Under the pieces are notes generated by a model, which saw only the letters and a program-made list of their open reading frames with translations, did not search any database and had not been told where the DNA came from. A stretch of 64,000 bases of DNA from Dipteronia dyeriana (Eukaryota; Streptophyta; Magnoliopsida; Sapindales; Sapindaceae), in contig CM065297.1 of NCBI GenBank assembly GCA_032871835.1, positions 27,475,598 to 27,539,597 on the forward strand. The letters run 5' to 3'. Below are positions 35,741 through 48,070 of this stretch, in pieces. A program made the position numbers and the translations under genes. The number at the start of each line of letters is the position of its first letter. Position 1 is the first letter of the stretch.

Positions 35741-36850
35741 CTGGTGAGACTAGTGCTTTAACAACAAGAATTATTGATCCACAAACATCTGAGAGTCAGA
35801 TGGTTCTCGATCAGGATACACTACCACTTAGAGGTAATGAGAGGGTTATGAGACTATCTGAAAGCTATTTAGGTATAGGTGAGGGACACGGTGTTGTCTC
35901 TGGTGATAGTGTGGATGATCCATTGACATTTAAGAATGCAATGGAAGATCCTGATAAAGAGGAATGGCTTAAAGCCATGAATCTTGAGATGGAGTCCATG
36001 TACTCTAACTTAATCTGGGATCTTGTAGACTTACCAGATAGGGTAAAACTCATCGGGTGTAAGTGGATCTATAAGAGAAAGAGAGGAGTAGACGAGAAGG
36101 TAGAGACCTTCAAAGCAAGGCTAGTGGCCAAGGATTATACCAAGAATGTGGGGGTCGATTATGAAGAGACCTTCTCGCTAGTAGTTATGTTTAAGTCTAT
36201 TAGGATTCTCTTATCCATTGCTGCATATTTTGATTATGAAATTTGGCTAAAGGACTTCAAGACTGCATTCTTGAATGGCAATCTTGATGAGAGCATCAAT
36301 ATGATGCAACCAGACGGGTTCGTGTCTTCAGATCAAGAGAAAAAGGTTTGCAAGCTGCAAAGATCCATCTATGGACTTAAGCAATCATCTAGATCTTGGA
36401 ACATAAGGTTTAATGATGTGATCAAAACCTATAGATTCGAGCAGAACGTCGATAAGCCTTGTGTCTACAAGCGCATCATTGATAAGAAAGTAGTTTTCTT
36501 GGTCCTATAAGTAGATGATATCCTACTCATTAGGAATGATGTGGGAGTGTTTTCTGATGTAAAGGGCTGGCTGACTAGCAAATTCCAAATGAAAGATTTG
36601 GGAGAGGTGAGTTATGTTCTAGGATCCAACTTATAAGGGATTGTAAGAACAAACTCATAGCATTGTCTCAAGCATCATATATCAACAAGATTCTTGTGAG
36701 ATTTTCGATGCAGAACTCTAAGAAAGGTAATTTACCTTCTAGACATGGAGTTCACTTGTTTAAGAAACAGCGTCCTAAGACACCTTAAGAAGTTGAGGAT
36801 ATGAGACGTGTACCCTATGCATCGGTAGTAGGTAGTCTCATGTATGCTAT
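35741..36850 (+). pseudogene. B reverse transcriptase pseudogene
   Basis: Open for 236 codons (35800-36507): DPDKEEWLKAMNLEMESMY, GCKWIYKRKRG, TFKARLVAKDYTK, DYEETFS, FLNGNLDESINMMQPDGF, YGLKQSSRSWNIRF, VFLVL. A TAA at 36508-36510 replaces exactly the Tyr of YVDD, and VDDILLIRND follows in frame. Beyond 36620 a frameshift separates the thumb region (QASYINKIL). Confidence 0.9.
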
Positions 36851-37412
36851 GTTATACACGAGGTTATGCACGAGACCAGACATCTGCTATACAGTGGAAG
36901 TAGTCAGCAGATACCAGTCCAACCCATGATTGGATCATTAGGTTTCTGTCAAGATTATTCTCAAGTATCTTCAGAGAACGAGAAATTATATGCTAGTGTA
37001 TTCCGACACAATTTGATTCCGTTAGGATACACAGATTATGATTTTTAGTCAGATAGGGATTCTAGGAAATCCACGTCTGGATCAGTATTCATCTTGGGTG
37101 GTGGAGCCATTGTATGGAGAAGTATCAAGCAATCTTGCATTGCTGACTCCACCATGGAAGCCAAATATATAGCTTCTTGTGAAGCTGCTAAAGAGGTTGT
37201 CTGGTTCCGTAAGTTCTTGAGTGATCTGGAAGTTGTTCCAGACCTAGATAAGCCCATCACACTTTATTGTGATAACAGTGGTGCTGTGGATAATTCCAAA
37301 GAACCAAGAAGCCATAAAATAGGGAAGCATATTGAGAGAAAGTATCATCTCATTAGAGTGATAGTGCAGAGAGGAGATGTGATCATCAGCAAGATAGCCT
37401 CACAAGATAATC
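36851..37412 (+). pseudogene. B RNase H, 3' end deleted
   Basis: From 37094 open: [19 protein letters not shown] (an RNase H block), [38 protein letters not shown]. The sequence then leaves the family at 37410-37412 and enters the A3 RT on the opposite strand. The expected ADPFTKAL end, PPT and LTR start are missing. Confidence 0.87.
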
Positions 37413-38500
37413 ATCAACATAAAGAACTAGGAAAACCAACTTGTCACCTTTAATCCTTTTGTATACACAAGATTCATCAAGGTTTTGAATAAATATAAAA
37501 CTTTTCACAGCTTGATCGAACCTTTAGTTCCAGGATCTATATGCTTGCTTTAATCCATATATGGATCTTTGCAACTTGCATACCCTTTCCTCTTGGCCTT
37601 TTTCAATGAATCCTTCTGGTTGCATCATGTAGAGGCTTTCGTCAAGACTTCCATTAAGGAAAGCTGTCTTGATGTCCATTTTCCAAATCTCTAGGTTTAG
37701 AGATGTCGCAATGGATAAGAGTATCCTAATGGATTTAAGCATGGCCACAGGAGAGAAGGTTTCTTCATAATCGATACCTTCCTTCTGTGTATAACCTTTA
37801 GCTACCAATCTAGCTTTAATGGTTTCCACCTTTCCATCCATTCCTATTTTCCTCTTGTATACCCACTTGCACCCGATGGGTTTTATCCATTTAGGCAAGT
37901 CTATGAGAGACCAGACTTTATTTTTGAACATAGATTCAATTTCGGATTGCATTGCCTTTTGCCAATGGCGACAATCAACATCTTTCATTGCTTCCTTGTA
38001 TGTATAGGGATCATCGTCATCCGAAAGATTCTCTATAGATTCTCCTAGATCGATGTATCTCTCGGGTTGTCTACTAACCCTCCCACTACGATGAGGTATG
38101 GCAGATTGTTGATCTTGTGTTGGTACAGAACTTACAATTGGGTTCGGTTGCGAAACCTCTTGTGGAATTGTATCTCTTAAAAGCTCATTCAGGACAATTC
38201 TACTTTTAAGCACAAAAATATTCATATAGTCCTCTTCCAGAAATTTAGCATCTGTCAAAACAAATGCTTTAAGATCTGAAGGACTATAAAAATAATATCC
38301 TTTTGTTCCTTTTGGATACCCTACAAATATGCTTGTTTCTGAATGAGACTCCATCTTTTCTGTCTTTCCCGTTAACACATGTGCAGGAAATCCAAATATC
38401 CTTAAGTGTTGTAAACTAGGCTTTCACCCAGTCCACAACTCATGCAGTGTTTTAGGAACTGACTTAAATGGTACATCGTTTAGAATGTACATTGCGGTTC
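37413..38500 (-). pseudogene. A3 reverse transcriptase (truncated at YVDD)
   Basis: The longest open RT piece of the family: 284 codons from 38378 to 37524. It contains the IN tail ([19 protein letters not shown]), linker (PQEVSQPNP, RSGRVSRQPERYIDL), and RT blocks GCKWVYKRKIG, KARLVAKGYTQKEGIDYEE, FLNGSLDESLYMMQPEGF and YGLKQAYRSWN, then TAA. Residues continue to LYVDD at about 37413-37427, where the element is cut. It keeps the Gln (PQEVS) that is a stop in A1. Confidence 0.88.
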
Positions 38501-39300
38501 GTAAAGCATATTCCCAAAAAGAATTAGGAAGCGTTAAATAACTCAACATAGACCTAAGCATGTCTAAAAGAGTTATATTTCTCATTTCTGCCACCTATTT
38601 TGTTGAGGTGTGGCTGGTGCAGAAAACTGAGAAATTATCCCATTATCAATAAGATATTGCTGAAACTCACCAGATAGATATTCTCCACCACGATTAGACC
38701 TTAAGATTTTTATGCGTTTCTCAAGCTCATTTCAACTTCCGCTTTAAATGCTTTAAACATGTCAAAAGCATCAGACTTATGTCTCATGAGACACACATAG
38801 CCAAATCTTGAGTGATCATCTATGAAAGTGATGAAGTACTCATATCCACCTATAGCTTGAATGCTCATAGGTCCACACACATCAGTGTGTATCAATCCTA
38901 AACATTCGATGGCTCTTGTGCCTTTGGTCATAAACGACCTTTTGGTCATTTTACCTTCTAAAAAAGATTCACAAGTTGGTAGATCATCAACCTTTAATTC
39001 ACTTAGAGGTCCATCACATAGAAATCTTTTAATCCTATTAAGGTTAATATGATCTATGAGCAAATGTCATAGGTGAGTTTCATCTTTTGATAATTTTACT
39101 CTTTTTTTATTAGGTTCCGTTGATTCCGTGTCTAACAAGTGAGAGATATTTATATACAAATAGAATAATCCGTTTTCGATTGTACCTTTGCAAATAATAT
39201 TGTTATTCTTACTAATATTAAAACCTTTTATTAAAAGTAACCGAATATCCAAATTTATTTAGACAAGAGACCGAAATTAAATTCCTCTTGAATTATGGTA
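38501..39300 (-). pseudogene. A3 integrase pseudogene
   Basis: Minus strand 39252-39067 and 39063-38710 give [58 protein letters not shown] and FITFIDDHSRFGYVCLM. The final zinc Cys is Phe as in A1. The first catalytic Asp is present. The RSD..GGEY block has R-S-N (minus strand near 38693-38700), so the second Asp is probably lost. A frameshift lies near 38735. Confidence 0.83.
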
Positions 39301-40200
39301 CATAATAAACGTTTATTAAAAATAAATGCCTATTAGAATCTAAATTGATTCTAATATCTCTCACTACACTAGTAGACACCAACGCTCCATTGCCTAAATG
39401 CAAGTTGAATTCATTCTTATTCAGTCTATTCCTTTAACCTTTTTTACCACAAAGGAAACACTTCCCTTTGATCTTGGTTACTTTCTTGGTCTCCTTCTAA
39501 GAAGGCCCAAGTTGTTTTTTCTTCTATTGTTTCTTGACCTTCTAACGGGTCTTTAATAGTAGCAACTTTACCAACCATATGAATATCTTGACCCTTACCT
39601 TTCACAAGGATCTTCTTGATGCTTTGATCATCTTGTATCAGGCCTTGCAAGATGTTTTCCTTATTGTACAAGGTGCATTGCAACTTGAACTGATCAAGGG
39701 AATTTGATAGTGAGTTGACAATCATGTCAATTTTCGTCTCACCCATCTATCTCAGCACCATTCAGTTCAGCAATATTGAGATGTGCTATGACTTTCATCA
39801 TGCGATCTTTCACACCCTGTCCAGGTTTCATCCTAAGATTCATAAAAGCAATCATTGCCTCTCTCTCTTCGTCATCATATGCCTCATAGCAAACATTTCC
39901 TCTAGAGACATCATTATATCGGCAGCAGTCTCCATTCCTTCATGTTGCTGTTGCAACACGTCGGAGATGGTGGCCATAATGTAACGTACATTTAGCCATC
40001 ACTTCTGAAGACTCCCACTACTGATAATCATCTATTTGCTCCTAAGTAGATTCATTAGTATAAGTAGGTGGTTTAGGAGTATACAGAATGAATTTATACT
40101 TTTCAGCTTGCAACAACAACCTAATATTCCTTTTCCATGTGACATAATTATCATCAATTAAAGTATTATCTTTTAGGATATTGATTAGGGATGGGGTCAT
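39301..40200 (-). pseudogene. A3 gag with protease deletion
   Basis: The ATG at 40200 (MTPSLINIL) is shared with A1 and A2. Fragments at 39746-39444 (LVKGKGQDIHMVGKVATIK) and upstream match. The zinc knuckle starts (CFLCGKKG) but stops and then jumps to RLNKNEFNLHLGN near 39420. The last knuckle Cys and the whole protease D-S-G segment present in A2 are missing. The breakpoints differ from the A1 deletion. Confidence 0.83.
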
Positions 40201-41420
40201 GATTTCTTTTTAATAACAAAATTTATATAAGTAAACAATCATGATATAGCACTTTTGAATATTTATCCTGAATTAAATAAAAAAATTCAATCGTAAAAAT
40301 TCAACGGTGATCCAACACCTATAAATGTCACGCCTCCTTTAGGAGTACGCACCATTTATTAGTTGGACTAGGTCCCACCTAATTGTTAACATAACAACCA
40401 ACATTTTCTATTTTAACCTTGCAATTTTAATAACAAGAACTCTTGGGAGGATATTAATAAAATTACATTGAGTGTGTTACCAAGTTATCGACCTTCAATA
40501 TAATCCCTCACGAATATCCCTCCTTTGGGAGTAGATATCGTTTAGGCTAATTGTCTAGTCTATCCTTGTATGGAAGTATCTTGCTAAATTCCATTCATGA
40601 ATACCTCTTGGGAGGTTATTACACGAAACATAGAGCTCAACTAAACTTGGAGGCCGTAGGTGTTCCAAAACATCTTCTCCCACTAAATTATTTAAGGAGT
40701 GATCGAATTCCAATGAATGATTTACCAAGTTATCTAGATGCCAATTTAGATACCTAAACCATTCTATGCATGTTCATACCAAAAGAGATATATGAGTGGC
40801 ACTCCTATTCTATATGACATGTTATAAAACAATGACAAACATTGCAATATTTACAAAAATATAAATAGTTACAATTTTGGTCCATCCTAGAAAAGCAAGT
40901 AAATTACATGTTTTGGAATACATAAAACTTCTTTCTTAGCGAACAAGTCTTCACGTGACCTTCGTCGTCCGGACTCTCTCGGCTGCCTCCTATGGCGTGC
41001 GCACCCTTGGCCCTTACCCATGGGCGTGCGCATGCCACAAACTCATAAAGGGCTGTGCATGGCTTCCATAAGACTGCCGCACGCAGCCCAAGCCACAACA
41101 AACGTGGATGCGTGCTCTTCCCACGCACGTTTGTTGTTACGGCTCCCACAGTCCCAAACTTGTTCCGGTTGCTCCTAATTCTTCAAACCTTCGAGTCTTC
41201 TATACTTGAATGTATTATAGAAGAATTTAAATAATAAAATACTGCAGTTTTTTTATTACAACAAAAAAAAACTTAGCAACTACCAAGATGGAAATTATGG
41301 CGATGATAGACCACCCTTCTTGTTACAATCCCAAAACAAAATACATTGAAATTCTAGGGCCAAAATTGAACAATAACAAATCACATATAAAACATATATA
41401 TATTCATACATTATAAATAA

Positions 41421-41455
<35 letters not shown>

Positions 41456-41550
41456 AATACTTAGAGTGTCATCTCTTTCTAAAACATGCATATATACAAT
41501 AAAAAGAAAAAGATTCAAGAACACATATCAATTAATCAAGGGTACAACCA
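40201..41550 (-). other. A3 leader
   Basis: Four hairpin motifs are conserved (minus strand, about 40332, 40438, 40517, 40599). The GC-rich CCCATGGG-type patch is at about 40960-41180 and a TA tract at about 41420-41452. The ORF at 40904-41149 is the GC-rich patch, not a gene. The PBS follows at 41551-41563 (TGGTATCAGAGCC on the minus strand). Confidence 0.8.
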
Positions 41551-41565
41551 GGCTCTGATACCAAT

Positions 41566-43779
41566 TGTAAGGAAAAGAAAGGGTTCAAAACACAACGGTA
41601 GCATGAGAAAATATAAAAATTAGGGTTTGCGTATAAATAAAATTTTTGCCTTTTAATAACAAGAACCTTAACCCTATATTAATTGATGTATCAAAAAAGT
41701 ATCGTACCTTTTTTTTTCGTGACGATTGAACTAGCGTCGAATTGAATCCACAAGATCTTCTAATACAATCACGAACGTGAATCATCTAGGAGTGTGGGCT
41801 CCCTTCCTTTAAATTGTATCCCTGATGATGGAAACAAACAAAATTTTCTTCTTTGTTAGTCAATATAATCCTCCAAGAGAAAAACCAAGAACGTCCGGTC
41901 ACTTTTGAATTATTAATCAATTTGATTGAAACTCGCGTGAACCATGACTCGATGTTGTACACAAAACCCTTTTGATGCAAATGATACTAGTGTACTATCG
42001 AAAATAAAAACGTTTCCTCTTTTCTTTATGCTTGGCCGAATTCTTCACACAATGAGTTGGACGAAGTTTTTTTTATAACAATAAAAAGAATCAAATAAAA
42101 AACAAATTCTCACCCCAAAAACTCATTCTTGGTCGAATTTAATAGGTATTATATATAGAAGACTAAATCCTCTCCTAAGAAGGATTTACTTGGAGGTTAA
42201 GAATCCTATCCTTAGGTGGATTTACTCGGTGGTTAAGAATCATTTTCCAAAAGGAATTATTTCCTACGCCAAGACTCCTAATCGAACTCAATATTGTATT
42301 TGTAACCATATTAAAGACTTCCTAATTTGATTAGATAAATAATTTCTTTTATTTATCTACTTATCAAATATAGTCTTAAATATTAATTATACTACCAACA
42401 ATAGTATAATTTTAGAAGATCATCCCTACTAGGAAAAAGATTTTGACTTTTAATTAAATAATCAATTAATCAACAAATTAATAAATTTCCATTTAATTAA
42501 ATAATAAAATAAAAATAATATAATTAAGCTATTCTAAATAGCCTTGCCGCCCAACACATATATATGGGCCATATATTATTTTTCTTATTTTATTAAATCC
42601 ATTGGACTTTAATAAAAAGTCCACATGTGAACTAGATCTATTCTTACAAAAAGAAACAAGTTCACATGCCTTAATACAATTCTAAATGGACCCCTAAATT
42701 GGTCCGGTAGAATATATCAAGTGATCCATGTAAGTTCGTGTGGATTGGGGATCTTGGCGGGCTGTCTAGATTAAAGCTCCAATAGACACAACCCAATCAC
42801 AATCAACAAATGATTCACTTAGGTCCGATCTATTTAATTTTAGTTCATTCCACTAAAGACTAAAATTGAACTCTTAAATAAATATAGAATAAGTTGATGC
42901 TACTCATTCATACCCTAGACAACCTTATTGGAGAAAGTGTATCCTCATGAAGAATATCAGTAATCGGCAAGAGCTCATAGACCGCCTATAGCTCTCCAAG
43001 TTACCATATTTACTCATATGACCACATTTTGAACTTGGATATTTTGACTTCTCTAGAAGCCATGTTTCAATAGACACTATTGAAAACTTAACGTTAAGAT
43101 TTAATATCCAATACCTCTAAACATCCATATGATGATATTCTACTATCATTTAATAAATGGAGCCATAATGTCCATATCTATAAATGAAGTCCTCTATCGA
43201 TTAAGAAATGAATACCACCAAACTGTAGATGATAGACTATGCTATATAATCGTATTTATTGATAGCTCAAATGATAACACTTACAACCATAAGTCCATCA
43301 TTTATCTCAGGATTAAAATATACTCTCCGATTGTCTTCAAATGAAAACTTTTATCCACTGACGGTTCTAGATAAAGTATTTCATTGTGATCCTATTCAAT
43401 GCACCTAGTGCACTATATTTTTTTGAACAAAGACACCAAAATTTAATGATTTTAGACTCATCCTAACACATTTGATCCCACTAAAATGCTAGCAAAAGAA
43501 TCTACAACTTTGACAAGATAAAGGCGCCCAACCTTTTAACTTAAGTTGTGAATATTATTCAAGACTAACTAAAGAATTGTGTCGACCTCATACATATCTA
43601 GATGTATGAAAAAAAATTATTTTCTCATAGTCTTTTGACCTTATGATTTTTTGCTTTTGACAATTATAATAATTAAACTATAAATGCTATAAAATTTGTT
43701 AAACTAAAAATCACTTTATTAATATGAAAAAATTGTCAAATACATTATTATTCTCTTGCTATCGAGCATAATCCCAACA
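41566..43779 (-). repeat. A3 5' LTR (2214 bp)
   Basis: Minus strand from TGTTGGGATTATGCTC (43779) to ccttaca (41566) next to the PBS. It aligns over its length with the A1 and A2 LTRs, including TATA (about 42146-42156) and two U3 repeat units. Confidence 0.9.
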
Positions 43780-45023
43780 CTTACAATCTCACCTTTTGGC
43801 TATTTCGTGACAAAACCACCCACTCACAAAGTATCCTCACAACAAAACACATAAGAAACAACAAGAGGTCAACAAATACATTATATATTACAAGAGATAC
43901 CTAAAGCTAAATCTTCAAATCTTCCATCTCTTGTAGAATGATCATCTCTACAAAACAAAGAACTACACTTTCCAAGACAAGTGTATGAGAGGGATCAAGA
44001 AAAATAAAAACAAGGGCAATTTGCATGAGTTAGAAACAAGTAACATGCAATCAACAATGCACTCAACAAAGCACATAAGCTAACAACACAAAGCCAACTC
44101 CCCCAAAAAACCTAAAAACGACATTCTCCCATTATATGCAAAAGCAACACAAACTCCCCTTAAATCTATCATTACTCCCCATTTTTGTCACAAGATAGGC
44201 AAATGAGTATTCCCCAACCGGGACACTGTAGGAAAGAGATATTTGTAATGTAAATGTATAATCATATACAACAACTTTATGCAATTTAATTAAGAGAGAG
44301 AGAAATTCGTGGAAGTTTTATTTATTGGAACATGTGTGAAAAGATTGCCTTGAATGAAATACACGCAACATCAACTTCCAAAAGCATGGAATTTGGCAAA
44401 GGAAAATAGCACATGAGGTTCCAAGAGAAGTCAAACCAATTTGCACCAATTTGTCAATGGAAAACAAGATATAGTTTAACAAGAGAGAAGAGCAACTAAC
44501 AAGCTTTACAAGTTAAACAAAACATGAGCGACTATTGCGCCCTTTTAGATTTTTTCGGGTGAAATGCCCGTATGATAGTAGCCTTGTTCAACAAGTAAGG
44601 AGAGAGACTATTGGATTGTGAAATCCTTGAAATGGATATAATATCTTTATTGATTGAAGTCTCAAAAGTCACTCTCATACAAATTTGCAATAATTTATAA
44701 GCATTCAATAAATTCATCATGCATAACAATATAAACATGTCAAGATCAAGTTTTCATAAATATGGAGATAAACTTTGGGTCAATCAAATGTACTTCCCAA
44801 TCAAATTTCCTAGTCCAAAAATACATGTTTGAACACAAATGAGACATGCATTACAAATAAGTCAAAGACACACTTATTGAATAAAAGTCATATAACAATA
44901 TATGCATCCAAGATACTCAAGTAATTAATAAAAGTGCATAAAATTGAACAATTATTTGCTTATTAGAATACATGTTCGCTCTCTTTGCTTGAGCTCCCCA
45001 TATGGGTCAAACACCAAAACTCA
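43780..45023 (-). other. S 3' non-coding region with PPT-like array
   Basis: There is no convincing ORF between RNase H and the 3' LTR; I see no env-like gene. On the minus strand, G-runs of PPT type occur at about 44172-44185, 44153-44160, 44124-44131 and 44098-44110. The terminal PPT AAAAGGTGAGAT (43797-43786) lies against TGTAAG (43785-43780), which equals the first bases of the S 5' LTR. Confidence 0.75.
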
Positions 45024-46560
45024 TCAATGCATATGAAAAATCCCAATAGACTTACTAAGAGATTTAAACTTAGTTGAATCTAATGGTTTTGTAAACAAGT
45101 CCGCTAGTTGATCATTTGTGCCCACATGTTCAAGTGCAATGCATTTGCTCTCAACTAGCTCTCTAATGAAATGATGTCTAATGTCAATATGCTTGGTTCT
45201 AGAGTGTTGGACAGGATTTTTTGAAATATTAATGGCACTCATGTTATCATTGTAAAGTGTTAGAGTACCTTGCTCAAAGCCATAATCCACAAGCATTAGC
45301 TTCATCCATAGGAGTTGTGTGCAAGCACCCCCAGCGGCTATATACTCAGCCTCAGCTGTGGATAATGATATGGGATTTTGCTTCTTACAAAAACATGACA
45401 CAAGATTGTTCCCTAGGAAGAAGCAACCACTCGATTTACTCTTCCAATCATCACAATTACCGGCACAATCTGCATCACTAAAACAAACTAAACTAACATT
45501 AGTGTCAAAAGAGTACCATATCCCATAGTTGGATGTCCCATTCACATATCGAATGATTCTCTTCAAGAATGAGAGATGGGATTCCTTGTGATTGGCTTGA
45601 TACCTAGCATACACACACCAACACTAAAAGCTATATCGAGCCTACTAGCAATCAAGTATAGCAAGCTCCCTATCATGTCACGATATAGACTTTGATCCAC
45701 ACTTTTTCCACTAGCATCCTTGCTAAGTTTCAATATGGTACTCATAGATGTGTCACAATGCTTAGCATTCTCAAGGCCAAATTTCTTCACTAGGTTCTTG
45801 GCATATTTAGCTTGGGATATGAAGATCCCATTATGCATTTTCTTGATTTACGAGCCTAGGAAGTAATTGAGTTCACCAACCATGCTCATTTAAATTCATG
45901 AGTCATGACATCAACAAATTGTTTAACTTTCAAGTTGTTTGTGGAACCAAAAACTATGCCATCAACATAATTTGAGCTATGAATAACTCATCTTTAGTAC
46001 ACTTGATGAACAAGGTCTTGTCAACTCTTCCTCTAGAATAGCCATTGTCAACAAGATAAAGAGTGAGACACTCATACCAAGCCCTTGGTGCTTGTTTGAA
46101 CCTATATAGAGCTTTCTTGAGACGATAAACATGATTGGGTTGATATGGATCCACAAACCCTTTGGGTTGCTCAACAAATACTTTCTCTTGCAAGAAACCA
46201 TTGAGGAAGACACTCTTAACATCCATTTGATGCAATTTAAACTAGTGCAAACAAGAAATGGATAAGAGAAGCCTAATAGACTCTAATAGGGCAACGGGAG
46301 CAAAAGTATCCTCAAAGTCGATACCCTCAATTTATGAGTACCCTTGTGCTACAAGTCTAGCCTTGTTCCGTACAATGTTGCCATCCTTATCGGATTTATT
46401 CCTATAGGCCCACTTGGTGCCTATCACATTAGCGTTCTTAGGCCTAGGAACTAGAGTCCAAACCTCATTTCTTTCAAATTGATTTATCTCTTCTTGCATA
46501 ACAGGAACCCAAAACTCATCGCTTAAAGCTTCATCAACCTTTTGGGGTTAAATTTTAGAG
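45024..46560 (-). pseudogene. S reverse transcriptase and RNase H
   Basis: RT reads from about 46540: [96 protein letters not shown]. At about 45950-45970 the active site is frameshifted and reads Y-V-D-G, so a catalytic Asp is lost. RNase H is open for 196 codons (45614-45024): CFSDADCAG, SLSTAEAEYIAA, LYNDNMSAINISKNP, RTKHIDIRHHFIRELV, DQLADLFTKPLD. This is the best-preserved domain of the element and carries the expected catalytic residues D, E and D. Confidence 0.9.
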
Positions 46561-47840
46561 GTGTAGCAAGTATAGCTAATTTGATTTGCTAATTGATGCC
46601 TAGTCCTAAGACCTTCATTCACATCTCCAATGATGTCACTCTTCTTGTGAAGATGTCTAACCCAATGAGCAGGTTCCTTAGAGTCCAAGGTAGAATCTCT
46701 ATCAAGAAATTGAGAGACCTCTTTCTCAAGATTTGACTTATCATCACTTGAAGTCTCACTAATCTTCTCCAAGGGAGAATCCTAAACCATACTAATCTCC
46801 TCATCATGGTTACTAACCTTAGGCCTACAATCATCTATGATCACATTGGATGATTCCATAACACTTTGTGTTTTAAATTAAAAACTCTATAAGCCTTACT
46901 ATTTAGGGCATAGCCGATGAAAATCCCCTCATCACTTTTAGCATCAAACTTGCCAAGTTAATCACAGTCATTTAGAATGTAACACTTGCTTCCAAATGAG
47001 TGGAAGTAACTAACATTTGGCTTCCTTCCTTTCCACAATTAATAAGAGGTTTGCCTAGTATCGGGCCTTAAAAATACTCTATTTACTATATAACAAGATG
47101 TATTCACTGATTCGGCCTAAAGATTCCTAGGAACATTGTTGCTAAGCAACATCACACGAGCCATCTGTTGAAGGACCCTATTCTTCCTCTCTACAACTCC
47201 ATTTTGTTGAGGAGTTCGAGGAGTCGAGAACTCATGGGAGATTCCAAGACTATCACAAAAAATTTCAAAGCAAACATTTTCAAATTCTCTCCCATGGTGA
47301 CTCCTAATTCTCTTAATGCATTTTATGTGAGAATCCTTCTCATTTTGAATTTTAGTGCAAAGCTTTTTAAAACTTCAAAATTTTCAGATTTTTCTCTAAG
47401 AAAGTAGGTCCAAGTAAATCTAGAAAAATCATCAACACACACAAAGATGTATCTCTTGCCACCGAGACTCGGTTTGCATGGGACCCATAAGGTCCATATG
47501 AAGAAGCTTTAGTGCCTCCTAGGTGGCAAGATACTTACCATTTTTATGCACACTCTTAGTTTGCTTTTCTTGTTGACACGGTCCACACACTCCCTCAATC
47601 CTATTTCAAAACTTAGGAAGACCTCTCACAACGTTCAACCTCTCAAGAACTTCAAGTCTTTGAAATTCATATGACCTAACCTTTGATGCCACAATTCAAC
47701 TTGATCACAACCAGACAAATTACAAGAGATGTCATTAGAATCAAGACAATAACAATTGTCACTTGATCTCTTGCCTTTCAATAGAACTTGTCCATCTTCT
47801 CTTAGGATAGAGCAATCAACTTTGCCAAACATAACCGAAA
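46561..47840 (-). pseudogene. S integrase and linker
   Basis: Minus strand: VELWHQRLGHMNFKDLKFLRG (47832-47635), the HHCC start; GGKRYIFVCVDDFSRFTWTYFL near 47440-47380; then heavily shifted core residues to about 47150. The linker 46772-46548 (EPAHWVRHLHKKSDIIGDVNEGLRTR) is the region between IN and RT typical of Sire-type elements, where SHIIGDP-type motifs occur. Many stops. Confidence 0.8.
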
Positions 47841-48070
47841 GCCCTTCATCGCTTAAATGTTATATGCTAATAAGATTGGCTTGCAAGCCATCTATATAAA
47901 GAGCATTAGGCAAGGAGGGCAAACCGGCAATGGATATGTTTCCTTTCCTAAAACCTTCTTACGAGAACCATCACCAAAGGTGACAAATCCACCATCCTCC
48001 ATCACAAGAGTTTCAAAGAAACTCTTGTTTTCGGTCATGTTCCTAGAACACCCACTATCAAGGTACTAAG
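47841..48070 (-). pseudogene. S aspartic protease
   Basis: Minus strand reads YLDSGCSRNMTENKSFF, then FVTFGDGSRKKVLGKG and LPSLPNALYI. The D-S-G-C-S-R-x-M-T motif is the usual copia/Sire protease site, and its catalytic Asp is intact. A stop lies just upstream and another after the ISI motif. Confidence 0.85.

Larger units (their letters stand above)
37413..43779 (-). mobile_element. Copia element A3 (A family), minus strand, 3' half deleted
   Basis: On the minus strand: 5' LTR 43779-41566, PBS 41563-41551, leader, gag from 40200, integrase, RT to the YVDD site at 37413. The rest of pol and the 3' LTR are gone. The LTR start abuts the first 6 nt of the Sire element 3' LTR, so A3 seems to have inserted there before the deletion. 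It shares the CESF change with A1. Confidence 0.88.

Noticed and set aside
33529..37412. B as another copy of the A family
   Set aside because: Proteins are similar, but the LTRs, leader and termini share no recognisable sequence with A1-A3.
43780..45023. An env-like ORF after Sire pol
   Set aside because: The only open frames are short, with no signal peptide, membrane segment or coiled coil of the expected kind.
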